39,292 nucleotides of DNA, from the NCBI GenBank assembly GCA_913041665.1, contig CAJWKT010000007.1, forward strand, positions 1 to 39,292, read 5' to 3'. The stretch comes from an uncultured Gammaproteobacteria bacterium (GTDB lineage Bacteria > Pseudomonadota > Gammaproteobacteria > Steroidobacterales > Rariloculaceae). Position 1 is the stretch's first letter. Each line of letters begins with the position of its first letter. The notes beneath the pieces were generated by a model. That model ran no database searches. It saw only the letters and a program-made list of their open reading frames with translations, and was not told the origin of the DNA. A program made the translations under genes and the position numbers. Below are positions 18,711 to 28,833 of this stretch, piece after piece.

Positions 18711-19691
18711 ATGCCTTTAACGCCCATTAAAAAGCGATTATTTCTAGGCTACCTGAATGCATCCAGCATCCTCGTATTTCTAGCTTATGGTACTTGTCTT
18801 GCCCAAGATGACTATCCGTCTAGGCCCATCAATGTTGTGACTCACACTTCGCCAGGGGGGGGTACCGATGCAACGGCTCGCTCGGTCATGGTTGGCACCA
18901 AGCTCGCACTAAATATCGATATGGCAGTGTTACCAAGAACGGGGGCCGGGGGCATTGTTGCTATGAATTATGTAAACAACCAGCCTCGGGATGGCTATAC
19001 AGTCCTTGCCATCACACCATCGCATCTCTTTGCCATTGCAAGAAACCAAGGTCCATTGCGCATCGAAGATCTTGTGGGTGTAGCCAGAGCAACGGATGAT
19101 CCTAGTATTGTTATGGTGCGCGCGGATAGCGCTGCTTCAACGCTTGAGGAATTATTTGAAATGGGTCGACGTCGACCAATCAAATGGGGCACCACGCAAA
19201 TTGGCGGAGGAGATCATATTTCCGCGGCTACTTTAGCTAAAGTGGCGAACACAAAAATTGCAGTCGTACCATTTTTCGGGGGTGGAGAAATTGTCACCAA
19301 TTTAATGGGTGGCAGCATCGAAGCCGCTGGACTGAATCTCACCGAGGCGCTTGATCAAATCAGACGAGGTGATTTTCGTGCCCTAGCAGTTATGGCAAAC
19401 GAACGACTTGCGGTTATTGATCATGTGCCAACCACGGTGGAATTAGGTTATGACACCGTCTATTCCACAGTCCGCGGATATGCGGTCCTCAAAGGCACGC
19501 CGGAAAACCGAATCCGAATACTCGAGCAAGGCATGCTTCAGGGGATGCATCATCCAAGCTACCAGGACTATCTACGGGGTGCAGGCTTAAGCCGCAATGC
19601 GATTGCGGGGCAAGAAACCTGGAACGCCCAAATTAATCAACTTTATCTGGAAGCGCGCCAAGCCATGGTCGATCTTGGGATTATTCGATAG
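18711..19691 (+). CDS. tctC: Tripartite tricarboxylate transporter substrate-binding protein (TctC family)
   Basis: DDYPSRPINVVTHTSPGGGTDATARSV, LPRTGAGGIVAMNYV, followed by TctB/TctA genes. ORF opens at 18576; ATG at 18711 fits the signal peptide. Confidence 0.9.
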   Translation: MPLTPIKKRLFLGYLNASSILVFLAYGTCLAQDDYPSRPINVVTHTSPGGGTDATARSVMVGTKLALNIDMAVLPRTGAGGIVAMNYVNNQPRDGYTVLAITPSHLFAIARNQGPLRIEDLVGVARATDDPSIVMVRADSAASTLEELFEMGRRRPIKWGTTQIGGGDHISAATLAKVANTKIAVVPFFGGGEIVTNLMGGSIEAAGLNLTEALDQIRRGDFRALAVMANERLAVIDHVPTTVELGYDTVYSTVRGYAVLKGTPENRIRILEQGMLQGMHHPSYQDYLRGAGLSRNAIAGQETWNAQINQLYLEARQAMVDLGIIR

Positions 19692-20149
19692 TGAAACCAC
19701 ACTCAGATACCCTCGTTGGAATCGTCCTACTCATCTTCTGTGGCATTGCTCTCTGGCTCACCTCAGGATTCACTGAAGTACCAATAATTCTTTCCCAAAA
19801 TATACCGCCAACCTTCTTCCCGCGACTGATTTTGATGATCATTGCAGGACTCAGCGTTGTTTTAATCTTGGGCGGGCTACGCTCTGAAAAAAAACCAAGC
19901 GCCGAAATACCGTCAGCTACTCTCATCACAGCATTGGTGATCACAGTTGCGGTTGCAGTAACTGATTTTGTGGGAATTTTCCCAGCACTATTTCTCGTGT
20001 CAGTTGTTTTGCCTTTGTGCTGGAAAGAACAGCGACTCCATTTTATTGTACTTCTGGCGCTTTCCCTGCCTACCAGTATCTATCTAATCTTCACGATAAT
20101 TCTCGGTGTGCAATTTCCCCACGGCCTCATTGCAGACGCTTTCTCCTGA
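19691..20149 (+). CDS. tctB: Tripartite tricarboxylate transporter TctB family small membrane subunit
   Basis: Four TM-like segments; GTG start overlapping the tctC stop; between tctC and tctA. Confidence 0.85.
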   Translation: MKPHSDTLVGIVLLIFCGIALWLTSGFTEVPIILSQNIPPTFFPRLILMIIAGLSVVLILGGLRSEKKPSAEIPSATLITALVITVAVAVTDFVGIFPALFLVSVVLPLCWKEQRLHFIVLLALSLPTSIYLIFTIILGVQFPHGLIADAFS

Positions 20150-20154
20150 TCGCA

Positions 20155-21657
20155 ATGTTGCCTACAGGTTTTGATTTTGCTATCTCGGCGTTGGCCAACC
20201 CGTTTGTCCTAGGATTAATCGGACTTGGAACACTAGCAGGCGTACTCGTAGGTGCATTGCCTGGCCTATCATCTTCCATGGCAGTCGCACTACTTTTACC
20301 ATTCTCCATTTATCTTGATCCTATTCCTGCCATTGCCTTGCTCTCAGCTTTGTATTGTGCAGGAACTTTTGGCGGATCCATTACCGCTATCCTGATCAAC
20401 GCTCCTGGTGCCCCGCCAGCAGTGGCCACTGCCTTTGATGGTTACCCAATGGCGGTAAAGGGAGAAGCGGGGCGTGCTTTGGGTATGGCTGCGGTAGCTT
20501 CGGTTTGCGGAGGCATTTTCAGCGTCTTTGTGCTGCTTTTTACTGCACCAGTACTCGCACGCATTGCCTACAGCTTCGGACCCCCAGAGTATTTTGCTCT
20601 CGCTGTGTTCGGCCTATCTATGCTGGCTTCCATTAGCAGAGAGGCGCCAATAAAAAACCTTATCGGAGGCTGCCTGGGGCTCACGATCGCAACAATCGGA
20701 GTAGATTTAACAACAGGCGTAGAACGATTCACTTTCGGGGTTGCAGAACTCTATGGCGGCATTCATTTCATTCCAGTCTTGATCGGCCTGTTCGCAGTAA
20801 CAGAACTACTTTCGCAGGCCGCACGACTAGGGAAGGAAACACATAGCATCACCCTTGCTGCCTTAAAATTGCCCACTCGAGAAGATTTTAGACGCGTACG
20901 TGGAACAATTGCTCGATCCAGTGTCATTGGCACTTTGATTGGCGTGCTGCCAGCGGAAGGAGGCACCATCGCGGCTATGATCGGCTACAACGAGGCAAAA
21001 CGATGGTCGAAGGTGCCCGAGAAATTTGGAAAAGGCGCCATTGAGGCAGTGGCTGGACCGGAGGCTGCCAACAATGCCGCGACGGGCGGGGCTATGATCC
21101 CTACCCTAGCACTTGGGATCCCCGGAAGCGCTACTGCAGCAGTGATCTTGGCCGGACTTCAAGTGCACGGCCTGCGCCCAGGACCCTATCTCTTTGAGGA
21201 ACAACCGGGATTGATCTATAGCATTTTCTTTGCGATGTTGATTGCCAATGTACTTTTCCTTTTGATCGGCCTAGCGGGAGCTAAAATTTTTTCAAGAATT
21301 AGCTTGGTCCCAGCGACAATTCTATGGCCTATGGTATTTGCCCTTTGTTTTGTAGGTGCCTATGGACTCGAACAATCAATGGTGGACGTGTGGGTAATGC
21401 TCATTGCCGGCCTATTAGGGTTCGTCCTTAAATACCATGGATTTGGTCCCGCCCCTATCATAATGGGACTGGTACTTGGTGGTCTCATTGAAACATCTTT
21501 AGCGCAATCTATGATAATTTTTGACCAATCTTGGACGGGCTTTTTATCTCGACCAGTAGCAGTCATCTTCTTTGTTTTGGCCCTCAGCAGTATTTTTAGC
21601 TCTCCAATTCGGATGTTGTTTCGAAGTTACATGAACAAAATGGCAAAAAAAACGTAA
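20155..21657 (+). CDS. tctA: Tripartite tricarboxylate transporter TctA family permease
   Basis: [84 protein letters not shown]. Confidence 0.95.
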   Translation: MLPTGFDFAISALANPFVLGLIGLGTLAGVLVGALPGLSSSMAVALLLPFSIYLDPIPAIALLSALYCAGTFGGSITAILINAPGAPPAVATAFDGYPMAVKGEAGRALGMAAVASVCGGIFSVFVLLFTAPVLARIAYSFGPPEYFALAVFGLSMLASISREAPIKNLIGGCLGLTIATIGVDLTTGVERFTFGVAELYGGIHFIPVLIGLFAVTELLSQAARLGKETHSITLAALKLPTREDFRRVRGTIARSSVIGTLIGVLPAEGGTIAAMIGYNEAKRWSKVPEKFGKGAIEAVAGPEAANNAATGGAMIPTLALGIPGSATAAVILAGLQVHGLRPGPYLFEEQPGLIYSIFFAMLIANVLFLLIGLAGAKIFSRISLVPATILWPMVFALCFVGAYGLEQSMVDVWVMLIAGLLGFVLKYHGFGPAPIIMGLVLGGLIETSLAQSMIIFDQSWTGFLSRPVAVIFFVLALSSIFSSPIRMLFRSYMNKMAKKT

Positions 21658-21798
21658 GGTCATTGGCACAGCTCGCTCACAATTGAGGGCCCATAAAGAA
21701 TGTGACGTACGGATATACTAGTTGATATAGTAGGTGCTTCGCTATAATGACAAAATGAATCAAATAACAAATAGCCTACAAAAAATCTGGAAAAAATG

Positions 21799-22485
21799 AT
21801 GTTTAAAACACTTAATCAAAAAAAATTCGTGGCGCTTCTGGCACTCGCAGCACTGACCTTAGTCGCGTGCGACCAGCAGGCACCTAATACTGAACCTTCC
21901 ACCGGACCAATGCCCGCACAAGACATGAGCTTCTTTATTACGAGTGAAGGCTCCGGTAATGGCGGTGACCTTGGCGGCCTTGAAGGTGCCGATTCTCACT
22001 GTCAAAACTTAGCAGAGGCCGCCGGAGCTGGAGACAAAAACTGGGTCGCATATCTTGGCACGGAGCCAGGGGGGGCTCGAGGAATTGACGCACGCAGCCG
22101 AATTGGCAACGGGCCTTGGCATAATGCAGCGGGTGAAATGATCGCTAAAGACATCGATGATCTGCATTTGAACGCTAATATTGTTAGAGGCACTGCACTC
22201 GATGAGAACGGTAATCGCGTACTTGGCCGAGGAGACTCAACAAACCGGCATGATATTCTCACCGGTGCAATGGAAGACGGCACGGCATTCTTCCCTGACG
22301 CCGAAGATCATACCTGCAACAACTGGACAAGCAGTGGTGAGGGCAGCGCCATGGTTGGTCATTTTGATCGTCAAGGTGGTGGGAACACTTCCTGGAACAC
22401 CGCACATCAATCCCGAAGCTGCTCCCTGGCAGACCTTCGGGCGACCGGTGGGGATGGCTTACTGTATTGTTTTGCGACTGACTAA
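21799..22485 (+). CDS. Lipoprotein with C-type-lectin-like (endostatin/NC10-like) fold
   Basis: Lipobox LTLVACDQQ; FFITSEGSGNGGDLGGLEGADSHCQNLAEAAGAGDKNWVAYL ... CNNWTSSG...SCSLADLRATGGDGLLYCFA. Confidence 0.7.
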   Translation: MFKTLNQKKFVALLALAALTLVACDQQAPNTEPSTGPMPAQDMSFFITSEGSGNGGDLGGLEGADSHCQNLAEAAGAGDKNWVAYLGTEPGGARGIDARSRIGNGPWHNAAGEMIAKDIDDLHLNANIVRGTALDENGNRVLGRGDSTNRHDILTGAMEDGTAFFPDAEDHTCNNWTSSGEGSAMVGHFDRQGGGNTSWNTAHQSRSCSLADLRATGGDGLLYCFATD

Positions 22486-22587
22486 AAAGCCTGCCTCCAC
22501 ATAAGCAGCCAAGGTTGGTTTTTTTGCTGCTCTAAACAAATTTGTGGCGGGTATGTTTTTGAGAATCCTTGATAGGAGGGATTTGGG

Positions 22588-24810
22588 TTACGCAGTGCCT
22601 ATTTGATAGATAGTAAGTGCACCGACATAGCCCAAGATGGTCATATAGGTCCACGCAATAACCGGCCAACGCCAACTGTTGGTTTCTCTACCGATAACTG
22701 CGAGTGTCGCTGCACACTGAAGACACCAGGCATAAAACACAAGTAGGCCCAGCACCATCGGTAACGAATAAATAGGACGCCCATCGGGCCAGGTAACAGA
22801 CTGCAAACGCTCCGCTAGACTTACCTCGTCTGCCTGTCCTCCCACCGCGTAGATAGTTCCGAGAACAGCCACTACAACTTCACGCGCAGGAAACCCCGCT
22901 ATCACAGCAGCTGATACTCTCCAGTCCCAACCGAGTGGGACAAAAACTGGCTCTATTGCCTGACCGGCACGTCCCAGCAAACTCTGGGCTAGATGCTCAG
23001 CTGCAGCTTCATTGTCAACGCGGTCTAGCTCTACTTGAAGAGCTTGACCAGATAAAGATAACGCTGCCTCACCACGTGCCGCGATTCTCCCGTCTTCGAT
23101 AGAAGCCGAGCGAGGAAAATAGGCCAGCGCCCAGACCACGACAGCTACGGCAAAAATAATGGTTCCTGCGCGACGCAGAAAAATCCGGGCTCGATCAAAC
23201 AATTTCAATATAACAGACCTTAAATCTGGAAAGCGGAACTCCGGCAGGGCAAGCATAAAAATAGGATTGCTTCCTCGCAGCACGGACCTTTTTAAAAGCA
23301 GCGCTGTCCCTACACCGCCAGCGATTCCAAGGAGGTAAAGACCAAACAGAACTAAGCCCTGAAGATTAAGCGGGCCAAAACTCGTGCTTGGGACAAATGC
23401 CGCAATTAGCAAAGCATAGACAGGTAATCTGGCCGAACAGGTCATAAAGGGAGCTGCAAGAATCGTAGCAATCCGATCACGCCGATTTGGGATCACCCGG
23501 GTTGCCATGATCGCTGGCACGGCACAAGCAAAACTTGATAGCAATGGGACCACGGACTGACCCGAAAGGCCAAAGGATCTCATAGCACGATCCATCAGAA
23601 AGGCGGCCCGAGCCAAATATCCCGTATCTTCCATCAGGATGATGAATAAAAATAGTATGAGAATCTGTGGGAGAAAAATAACCACGCTACCGACACCGGC
23701 AACGATACCATCTACAAGGAAACTCGATAGAATGCCCGGCGGCAGCACGCCGCCGATCCAATTGCCTAGTGAACTCGTGGCACCATCAATCATACCCATA
23801 AGCGGCGCAGCCCAGGCAAAGACGGCCTGAAATACTACCCCCATTGAAAAAATAAATGAGAGCGCCGAAGGCCACGGCTGATTGAACCAATTAATTGCGG
23901 CACGGCCTAGTCGTGGTAATGGGGAAATCTGTCTTTGCAAATCACTCAGCCTTTCACGAATCCAGGTATACCTGTAGCGAGCCTCAGCGGCTAATGGTGG
24001 GGTATCACCGCAGAGGTCACGCCTCACTGCCAACAAATAGTCGAGACTGGAATCACCTGCTTCCACTCGCAATGACTCAACAATTTCAGGATCTCCATCT
24101 ATTATCGCGCGCTCGAGTTCCACCACCTGGAAGGCTGCAGCGGACTCACCAATTCTTTTTCGCAGCTCCTCAGCGGCATGACGGAGGTCAGGCCAAAAGA
24201 CAGGGGGCTCGGACTCGGACGGTACTGCCTCAAACATTCCGCTGATCGCATTTTTTAATTCTGAAAAACCAGAACCTCTGGTAGCAACTACTGGGAAAAT
24301 TGGAATGCCGCCAAGCCTTTTGCTGAGGCCCTCTATATCGATACGCATCCCTTCAAGATGAGCCATGTCAGTCATGGTCAGCGCAATAATCATGGGGTAC
24401 CCCATTTCTGATAGCTGCTGAACGAGGTAAAGCCCTTGATAGAGTCGGGTTGCATCCACAACTGCCAAAATCCCTTCGAGTTCAGGCGTACCCAATATTC
24501 GGCCCAACAGCACATCTACCGCAATACGCTCGTCAGTGGAATAGGGGCTCAATCCATAAATACCTGGTAGGTCAATCAGATCAAATGCCGAATCTCCAAT
24601 TGTGGCCCTGCCCACTCTCTTCTCTACCGTCACACCAGGATAGTTTGCTACCTTCTGACGCATTCCGGTCAGACGGTTAAAAACTGTGCTTTTACCCGTA
24701 TTAGGATTACCAACTACAGCAATAACTCGTTCTGCCCGGCGAATAACCGTCAAATTCTCAGCAGAGACATAAACTTCGCTAGAACTAGCCATTGATAGGG
24801 ATAGGCTCAA
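22588..24810 (-). CDS. feoB: Ferrous iron transport protein B
   Basis: GNPNTGKSTVFN G1, DLPGIYGLSPYSTDE, Gate domains, C-terminal AWCLQCAATLAVI. Confidence 0.95.
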   Translation of the reverse strand: MSLSLSMASSSEVYVSAENLTVIRRAERVIAVVGNPNTGKSTVFNRLTGMRQKVANYPGVTVEKRVGRATIGDSAFDLIDLPGIYGLSPYSTDERIAVDVLLGRILGTPELEGILAVVDATRLYQGLYLVQQLSEMGYPMIIALTMTDMAHLEGMRIDIEGLSKRLGGIPIFPVVATRGSGFSELKNAISGMFEAVPSESEPPVFWPDLRHAAEELRKRIGESAAAFQVVELERAIIDGDPEIVESLRVEAGDSSLDYLLAVRRDLCGDTPPLAAEARYRYTWIRERLSDLQRQISPLPRLGRAAINWFNQPWPSALSFIFSMGVVFQAVFAWAAPLMGMIDGATSSLGNWIGGVLPPGILSSFLVDGIVAGVGSVVIFLPQILILFLFIILMEDTGYLARAAFLMDRAMRSFGLSGQSVVPLLSSFACAVPAIMATRVIPNRRDRIATILAAPFMTCSARLPVYALLIAAFVPSTSFGPLNLQGLVLFGLYLLGIAGGVGTALLLKRSVLRGSNPIFMLALPEFRFPDLRSVILKLFDRARIFLRRAGTIIFAVAVVVWALAYFPRSASIEDGRIAARGEAALSLSGQALQVELDRVDNEAAAEHLAQSLLGRAGQAIEPVFVPLGWDWRVSAAVIAGFPAREVVVAVLGTIYAVGGQADEVSLAERLQSVTWPDGRPIYSLPMVLGLLVFYAWCLQCAATLAVIGRETNSWRWPVIAWTYMTILGYVGALTIYQIGTA

Positions 24811-25063
24811 TTTTAAATTGTTGTGCCTGCTCCTTTCTCAGGGAAAGCGCAGTTCCGTAGACCTGAAATTCTAATGGATCACCGCCTAAGGAAGCTCTCA
24901 CGAAAACAATTTCAGTACCCTCTACGAGCCCCATCATCATCAGGCGCTCAACGCCAGGTGCGTCTGTCGAAATTGACTGGATCACAGCCTTGTCATTAGG
25001 TTTAAGGTCCGATAAATCCATACTGGTCAAAGATGCCTTGCGAACAATTGGTTGCGAGAACAC
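24785..25063 (-). CDS. feoA: Ferrous iron transport protein A
   Basis: FeoA-type SH3-like: MDLSDLKPNDKAVIQSI...VERLMMMGLVEGTEIVFVRASLGGDPLEFQVYGTALSLRKEQA; overlaps the feoB start. Confidence 0.93.
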   Translation of the reverse strand: MFSQPIVRKASLTSMDLSDLKPNDKAVIQSISTDAPGVERLMMMGLVEGTEIVFVRASLGGDPLEFQVYGTALSLRKEQAQQFKIEPIPING

Positions 25064-25090
25064 AACTACAATGGGATCACATGCTACTCT

Positions 25091-25128
25091 AATTGAGAAT
25101 TACTCTCAAATAAGAATAGTTCTCAATT
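25091..25128. promoter_or_regulatory. Putative tandem Fur boxes upstream of feoA
   Basis: TGAGAAT-T-ACTCTCA (25094-25108) and TAAGAAT-A-GTTCTCA (25111-25125) resemble 7-1-7 Fur boxes; outer inverted repeat AATTGAGAA/TTCTCAATT. Confidence 0.7.
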
Positions 25129-25204
25129 TCTAAGCAGATACAGTCAGTTTGGCTATCAGTCCAGCTGGATAGTGCTGCGTAGATACTAAAAAATTAAATG
25201 CGAC

Positions 25205-28135
25205 TCAATTAACCCCTAAGGCTTGTTGTACGACATCTCTCATTTCGGAACAGGGGGCATAGTTTGGATCCAGAGAAAAACACGTATCTATATAGGCCGC
25301 AGCCTCTGCTAGTTGCCCTCGATCAATTGAATCGTCTACCAAAAAAGGCAGCGGATAAATTTGATCGCCGTCAATTTCAAAAGAAAGCTTAAACAAACTT
25401 AGTGCCTCCTGTCTCTGCTCATCTTCCCATAATAGAAAGCCCGTGGCATTTAATGCTTCAAGGTTGTCGGGCAACAGAGTGAGAGACCGTTGATACTCCT
25501 CAAGTGCTAATTCGTATTGCTCTTGTTCAAGCGCGAGTCGGCCTGCCAACCTGTGTATTTCAGCAAGATAATGACTGGCTATAGGATGGGGAGCGGCTGC
25601 TTGTGCGGCGGCTCTTGCTTCAACCAACCAGGGATAATTTGCCCCAAGGGTACCCAAATGTGCTTTCATAATATGCGCCCTGGCTTCAAAGTATTGATCA
25701 AACCGTTTTTCTATATCAGCAGCCTCTTCTACTGATAGATTGCTTGTATCAATGAAGTTCGGTGCTTCCAAGATACGTCGATCTAGGTAATAGATTAAAT
25801 TCTCGTTCTCGGTATTGCGGAGAATAGAGCGCGGAGCGAGAAACTCGATGATCGGGTAATCGTCAGTGTTGAGGGGCAAATCACTCCCGATTTCCGGTAT
25901 TAGTGTCTCGTCGAACATATAATTGGCCAAAAAATCAAGTTCATTATCGATCCCGATCTCACTCAAATCCCGTGCAATATCCGGATGACGGACACGCTCC
26001 CTGAGCAACTCATAATTAACTACGATCGGCTCTTCTGAGCCTATAAGCAAAATGTCATTGAAAGCGAACCATGCAGTCACGTGCGAAAAAACCTGATTAA
26101 ATGTTTTTACAATGATGCGAGATTCCTCTAGGCCAAGCTGATACAAGGGAAGATACTGACACATGATGCCGCCCGGTTTCAGGGCGCGGCGAGCATTTTC
26201 AAAATGCTCAATATCATACAAGTATCCCGATCCCATAAAGAAAGGGTCAAGCGGATCCTCGGTGATTACATCGTATTTTTTTGTGGTCGTAATTAAGTAA
26301 TTCCGCCCATCGTCAAAAATAATATTGGCATTTGGCTGATCCAGCGCTGAGCGGTTATATCTCGCAAACTGCCGTGCGCCCTCGACAACCTCCGGTGAGA
26401 TTTCGATGACATCAGTAAGTCCACCGTGCCTTAGTAGAGCACCGAAAGTCATGCCCGCACCGAGGCCGATCACCATTGAGTCCTGCGGATTTGGGTGTAA
26501 TAACATGGGAAGGTGCCCAAGCAAATACTGATTAGCAACATCAGTTAGCAAGGTTGAGGCCATAGGCTTTCCATTGATAGTGATCGTGTCCGGCTCTGTG
26601 AGGCTTCCTGTAACAGAAACATTCACGTTCACCCCCTCGCGGTAATAGTGCAAGTGCTTACTCATCTGACTCTCTATCATGGATGCCGCATTTGGATAAC
26701 GCAGCCAATACGGCCCAGCATCAATTAATAGGGGGTTCCAAGGAGAATAGATCAACATGGATAGAACGACGAGAACTACACCACCAACTGGCGCTGCAAT
26801 CCGCATCCCCCTCTCCGCGAGAGGCATTGCGATCGCGACCGCGAGTAAAACTCCGGCCACACCCATGGCTGCAATGGTCACTTGCGTTCCCAACATGGGT
26901 AGAAAAACAAACCCCCCGAGGAATGAACCCAACACCCCACCCACAGTGTTCACAGCGTAGACGACACCCACATCCCGACCAGAGTCTGCTGAACGCTGAG
27001 CAAAAACAGTGGCCACCAATGGAAATGCAGCGCCAAACATTAAAGTAGGGATGAGAAAAACGATTGTGGCGGTAAAAGCCTTGCTCAGTAATTCCAGAAA
27101 AAACGGGCTAAAAACCTCTGAAGAAAACCCGGCCAAACCAAGAGACAAACTCACATAAAAAGCTGGAAGACTATCAAAGTAACTAACACTCAATAACGAA
27201 TAAACGGAGGCTAAGATTTCTACCAGTACGAGCATACCAACCGCCGAGCGAATCTTTGGGAGCAAGCGTGTTGAAGCCGCGCTACCTAGACCTACCCCCG
27301 CAATAAAAATACTCAACATCAACCCAAATGTGTAAACAGAAGTACCCGTGATCTGGATAAGTAGCCTAAACCAAGCAACTTGATAGGCCATCGATATAAA
27401 GCCTGCAACACCAAACAGAGTGAGAATGTATTTCTGAACACCGCTATGGAAATATCGTGCCGCAGGTTGCTGCACCGCTTTCTCACGGGCTTCTTTTTTA
27501 AACACCAACCAGGCAAATACTGCGATGGCGATATTTATAAAACCTGCCAGGTAAAGACTGCCATTGACGCCAAGAAGTGGGATAAGACTGGTCGCTGCCA
27601 GCAGTGTACCCAAAGCGGCCCCAAGAGAATTCACCGCATACAAACGTCCGGCGCTTTCTGCTACACCTGCATCGTTCTTGGCAACCAGCTTCACCAATAC
27701 CGGCAGTGTTGCGCCCAACAAAGTCGTCGGAATCAGTAAGGCTATAAATGAGAGGGCAAATCGGAGGGCAGTTAACCGAACCGGGGTGTCTCCTAAGAAT
27801 GGATACAGAAGACTATGCGACCAATCGATTGCGTCAAATAACAGAGGGCTCGCAAAACCAAACAATCCAATAGCGAACTCCAATCCAATATAGAGGTATA
27901 AGGGACTCCTAACATGATCAACCCGTCGACCGATCAGATAGGCCCCTAAAGCCAGCCCGGCGAAGAAAACCGTCAGGATCGTTGTCACAGAATAAACAGT
28001 AGAACCGAAAATCAGGGTCAATTTTCGGTTCCACATGATCTCGTAAATCAGCCCAGTGGCCCCGGAGAGGAAAAAGAGTAAATACAGGACCCAGGTATAT
28101 AGACTTCTCGCATTACCCTGCGTTAACAAACTCAT
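25205..28135 (-). CDS. MFS-like/spermidine synthase-like fusion with C-terminal TPR
   Basis: Many TM segments (GATGLIYEIMWNRKLTLIFGSTVYSVTTILTVFFAGLALGAYLIGRR), then VIGLGAGMTFGALL...VIEISPEVVEGARQF...IFDDGRNYL, then ALEEYQRSLTLLPDNLEALNATGFLL. Confidence 0.88.
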   Translation of the reverse strand: MSLLTQGNARSLYTWVLYLLFFLSGATGLIYEIMWNRKLTLIFGSTVYSVTTILTVFFAGLALGAYLIGRRVDHVRSPLYLYIGLEFAIGLFGFASPLLFDAIDWSHSLLYPFLGDTPVRLTALRFALSFIALLIPTTLLGATLPVLVKLVAKNDAGVAESAGRLYAVNSLGAALGTLLAATSLIPLLGVNGSLYLAGFINIAIAVFAWLVFKKEAREKAVQQPAARYFHSGVQKYILTLFGVAGFISMAYQVAWFRLLIQITGTSVYTFGLMLSIFIAGVGLGSAASTRLLPKIRSAVGMLVLVEILASVYSLLSVSYFDSLPAFYVSLSLGLAGFSSEVFSPFFLELLSKAFTATIVFLIPTLMFGAAFPLVATVFAQRSADSGRDVGVVYAVNTVGGVLGSFLGGFVFLPMLGTQVTIAAMGVAGVLLAVAIAMPLAERGMRIAAPVGGVVLVVLSMLIYSPWNPLLIDAGPYWLRYPNAASMIESQMSKHLHYYREGVNVNVSVTGSLTEPDTITINGKPMASTLLTDVANQYLLGHLPMLLHPNPQDSMVIGLGAGMTFGALLRHGGLTDVIEISPEVVEGARQFARYNRSALDQPNANIIFDDGRNYLITTTKKYDVITEDPLDPFFMGSGYLYDIEHFENARRALKPGGIMCQYLPLYQLGLEESRIIVKTFNQVFSHVTAWFAFNDILLIGSEEPIVVNYELLRERVRHPDIARDLSEIGIDNELDFLANYMFDETLIPEIGSDLPLNTDDYPIIEFLAPRSILRNTENENLIYYLDRRILEAPNFIDTSNLSVEEAADIEKRFDQYFEARAHIMKAHLGTLGANYPWLVEARAAAQAAAPHPIASHYLAEIHRLAGRLALEQEQYELALEEYQRSLTLLPDNLEALNATGFLLWEDEQRQEALSLFKLSFEIDGDQIYPLPFLVDDSIDRGQLAEAAAYIDTCFSLDPNYAPCSEMRDVVQQALGVN

Positions 28136-28716
28136 TGATTCACACCGATGGCTAAATTGCCCAACAAAATTGGTCTATCCCATCGCACACTTGAAAGCAC
28201 GGATTGTTAATAGCGTTTTTTTCACTGTAGATCTCCAAAATATTTTGATGTGGCTATCTTTAGTCTTATCTCCAAAAGACAAAGGTAAGCAGCTTGAAAT
28301 TCATCCGACGGAACATTGTGCCAGCGCCAGTTTCCCTTACCAAGCCACCCAGAAAAATTGCCTGATTTGGCCCCTTCCGAGATCACACCAACAAAGGCCG
28401 AAAGATCTGGTTTTGGGCATACAGATGACCAAGCGTTTTGTCCGGACCTCCCAATATACATGGGGTTATGGGGCCCAATCAGCGCAGATCCCCTTAATCA
28501 GCCTAGTTGAACGAAGAAGATGAGGGAAACCAAAGACCCAAATTTGGCTCTATCCACTGTGATTCTGCCATCATCCAAGCTCCTTAAAGGCATACAAAAC
28601 CTAGCATCTGAGAAAATTTCCTTCTTAAAACAAGGGTTTCAGCCATATCAAAGGGCCAATGATAAGTATTGGCAATTGAAAGCCCCCTAGCTTTAAGTTA
28701 TCGTTTGGCCCAGTTA

Positions 28717-28784
28717 TGCGGGGCGCGAGGGGAAGTCGAGATCCCCTGTGGGACCGCAGTGATAGATGCAACCTTTTCGGTTGC
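28717..28784 (+). ncRNA. Possible structured 5' leader (two stacked helices plus hairpin), identity unknown
   Basis: TGCGG(28717-28721)/CCGCA(28754-28758) enclosing AGGGG(28728-28732)/CCCCT(28743-28747); then GCAACC/GGTTGC hairpin 28768-28784; about 50 nt before an ATG. Confidence 0.35.
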
Positions 28785-28833
28785 TGAAGTCTCCTATAGA
28801 GTGTAAGTACAAAAACGAATTTGGGGGTATCTC

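Noticed and set aside
20017-20154. N-terminal extension of the TctA ORF
   Set aside because: Overlaps tctB out of frame; the ATG at 20155 gives the normal TctA start just after the tctB stop.
22504-22532. AGCAGCC...T7...GCTGCT inverted repeat after the lectin gene
   Set aside because: T-tract lies in the loop rather than after the stem; the alternative CCAA/TTGG stem is only 4 bp. Too weak for a terminator call.
28056-28523. 155-aa plus-strand ORF and the opposing 79-aa ORF in the long intergenic region
   Set aside because: No recognisable domain, one overlaps the MFS-fusion gene start antisense, and composition looks non-coding.
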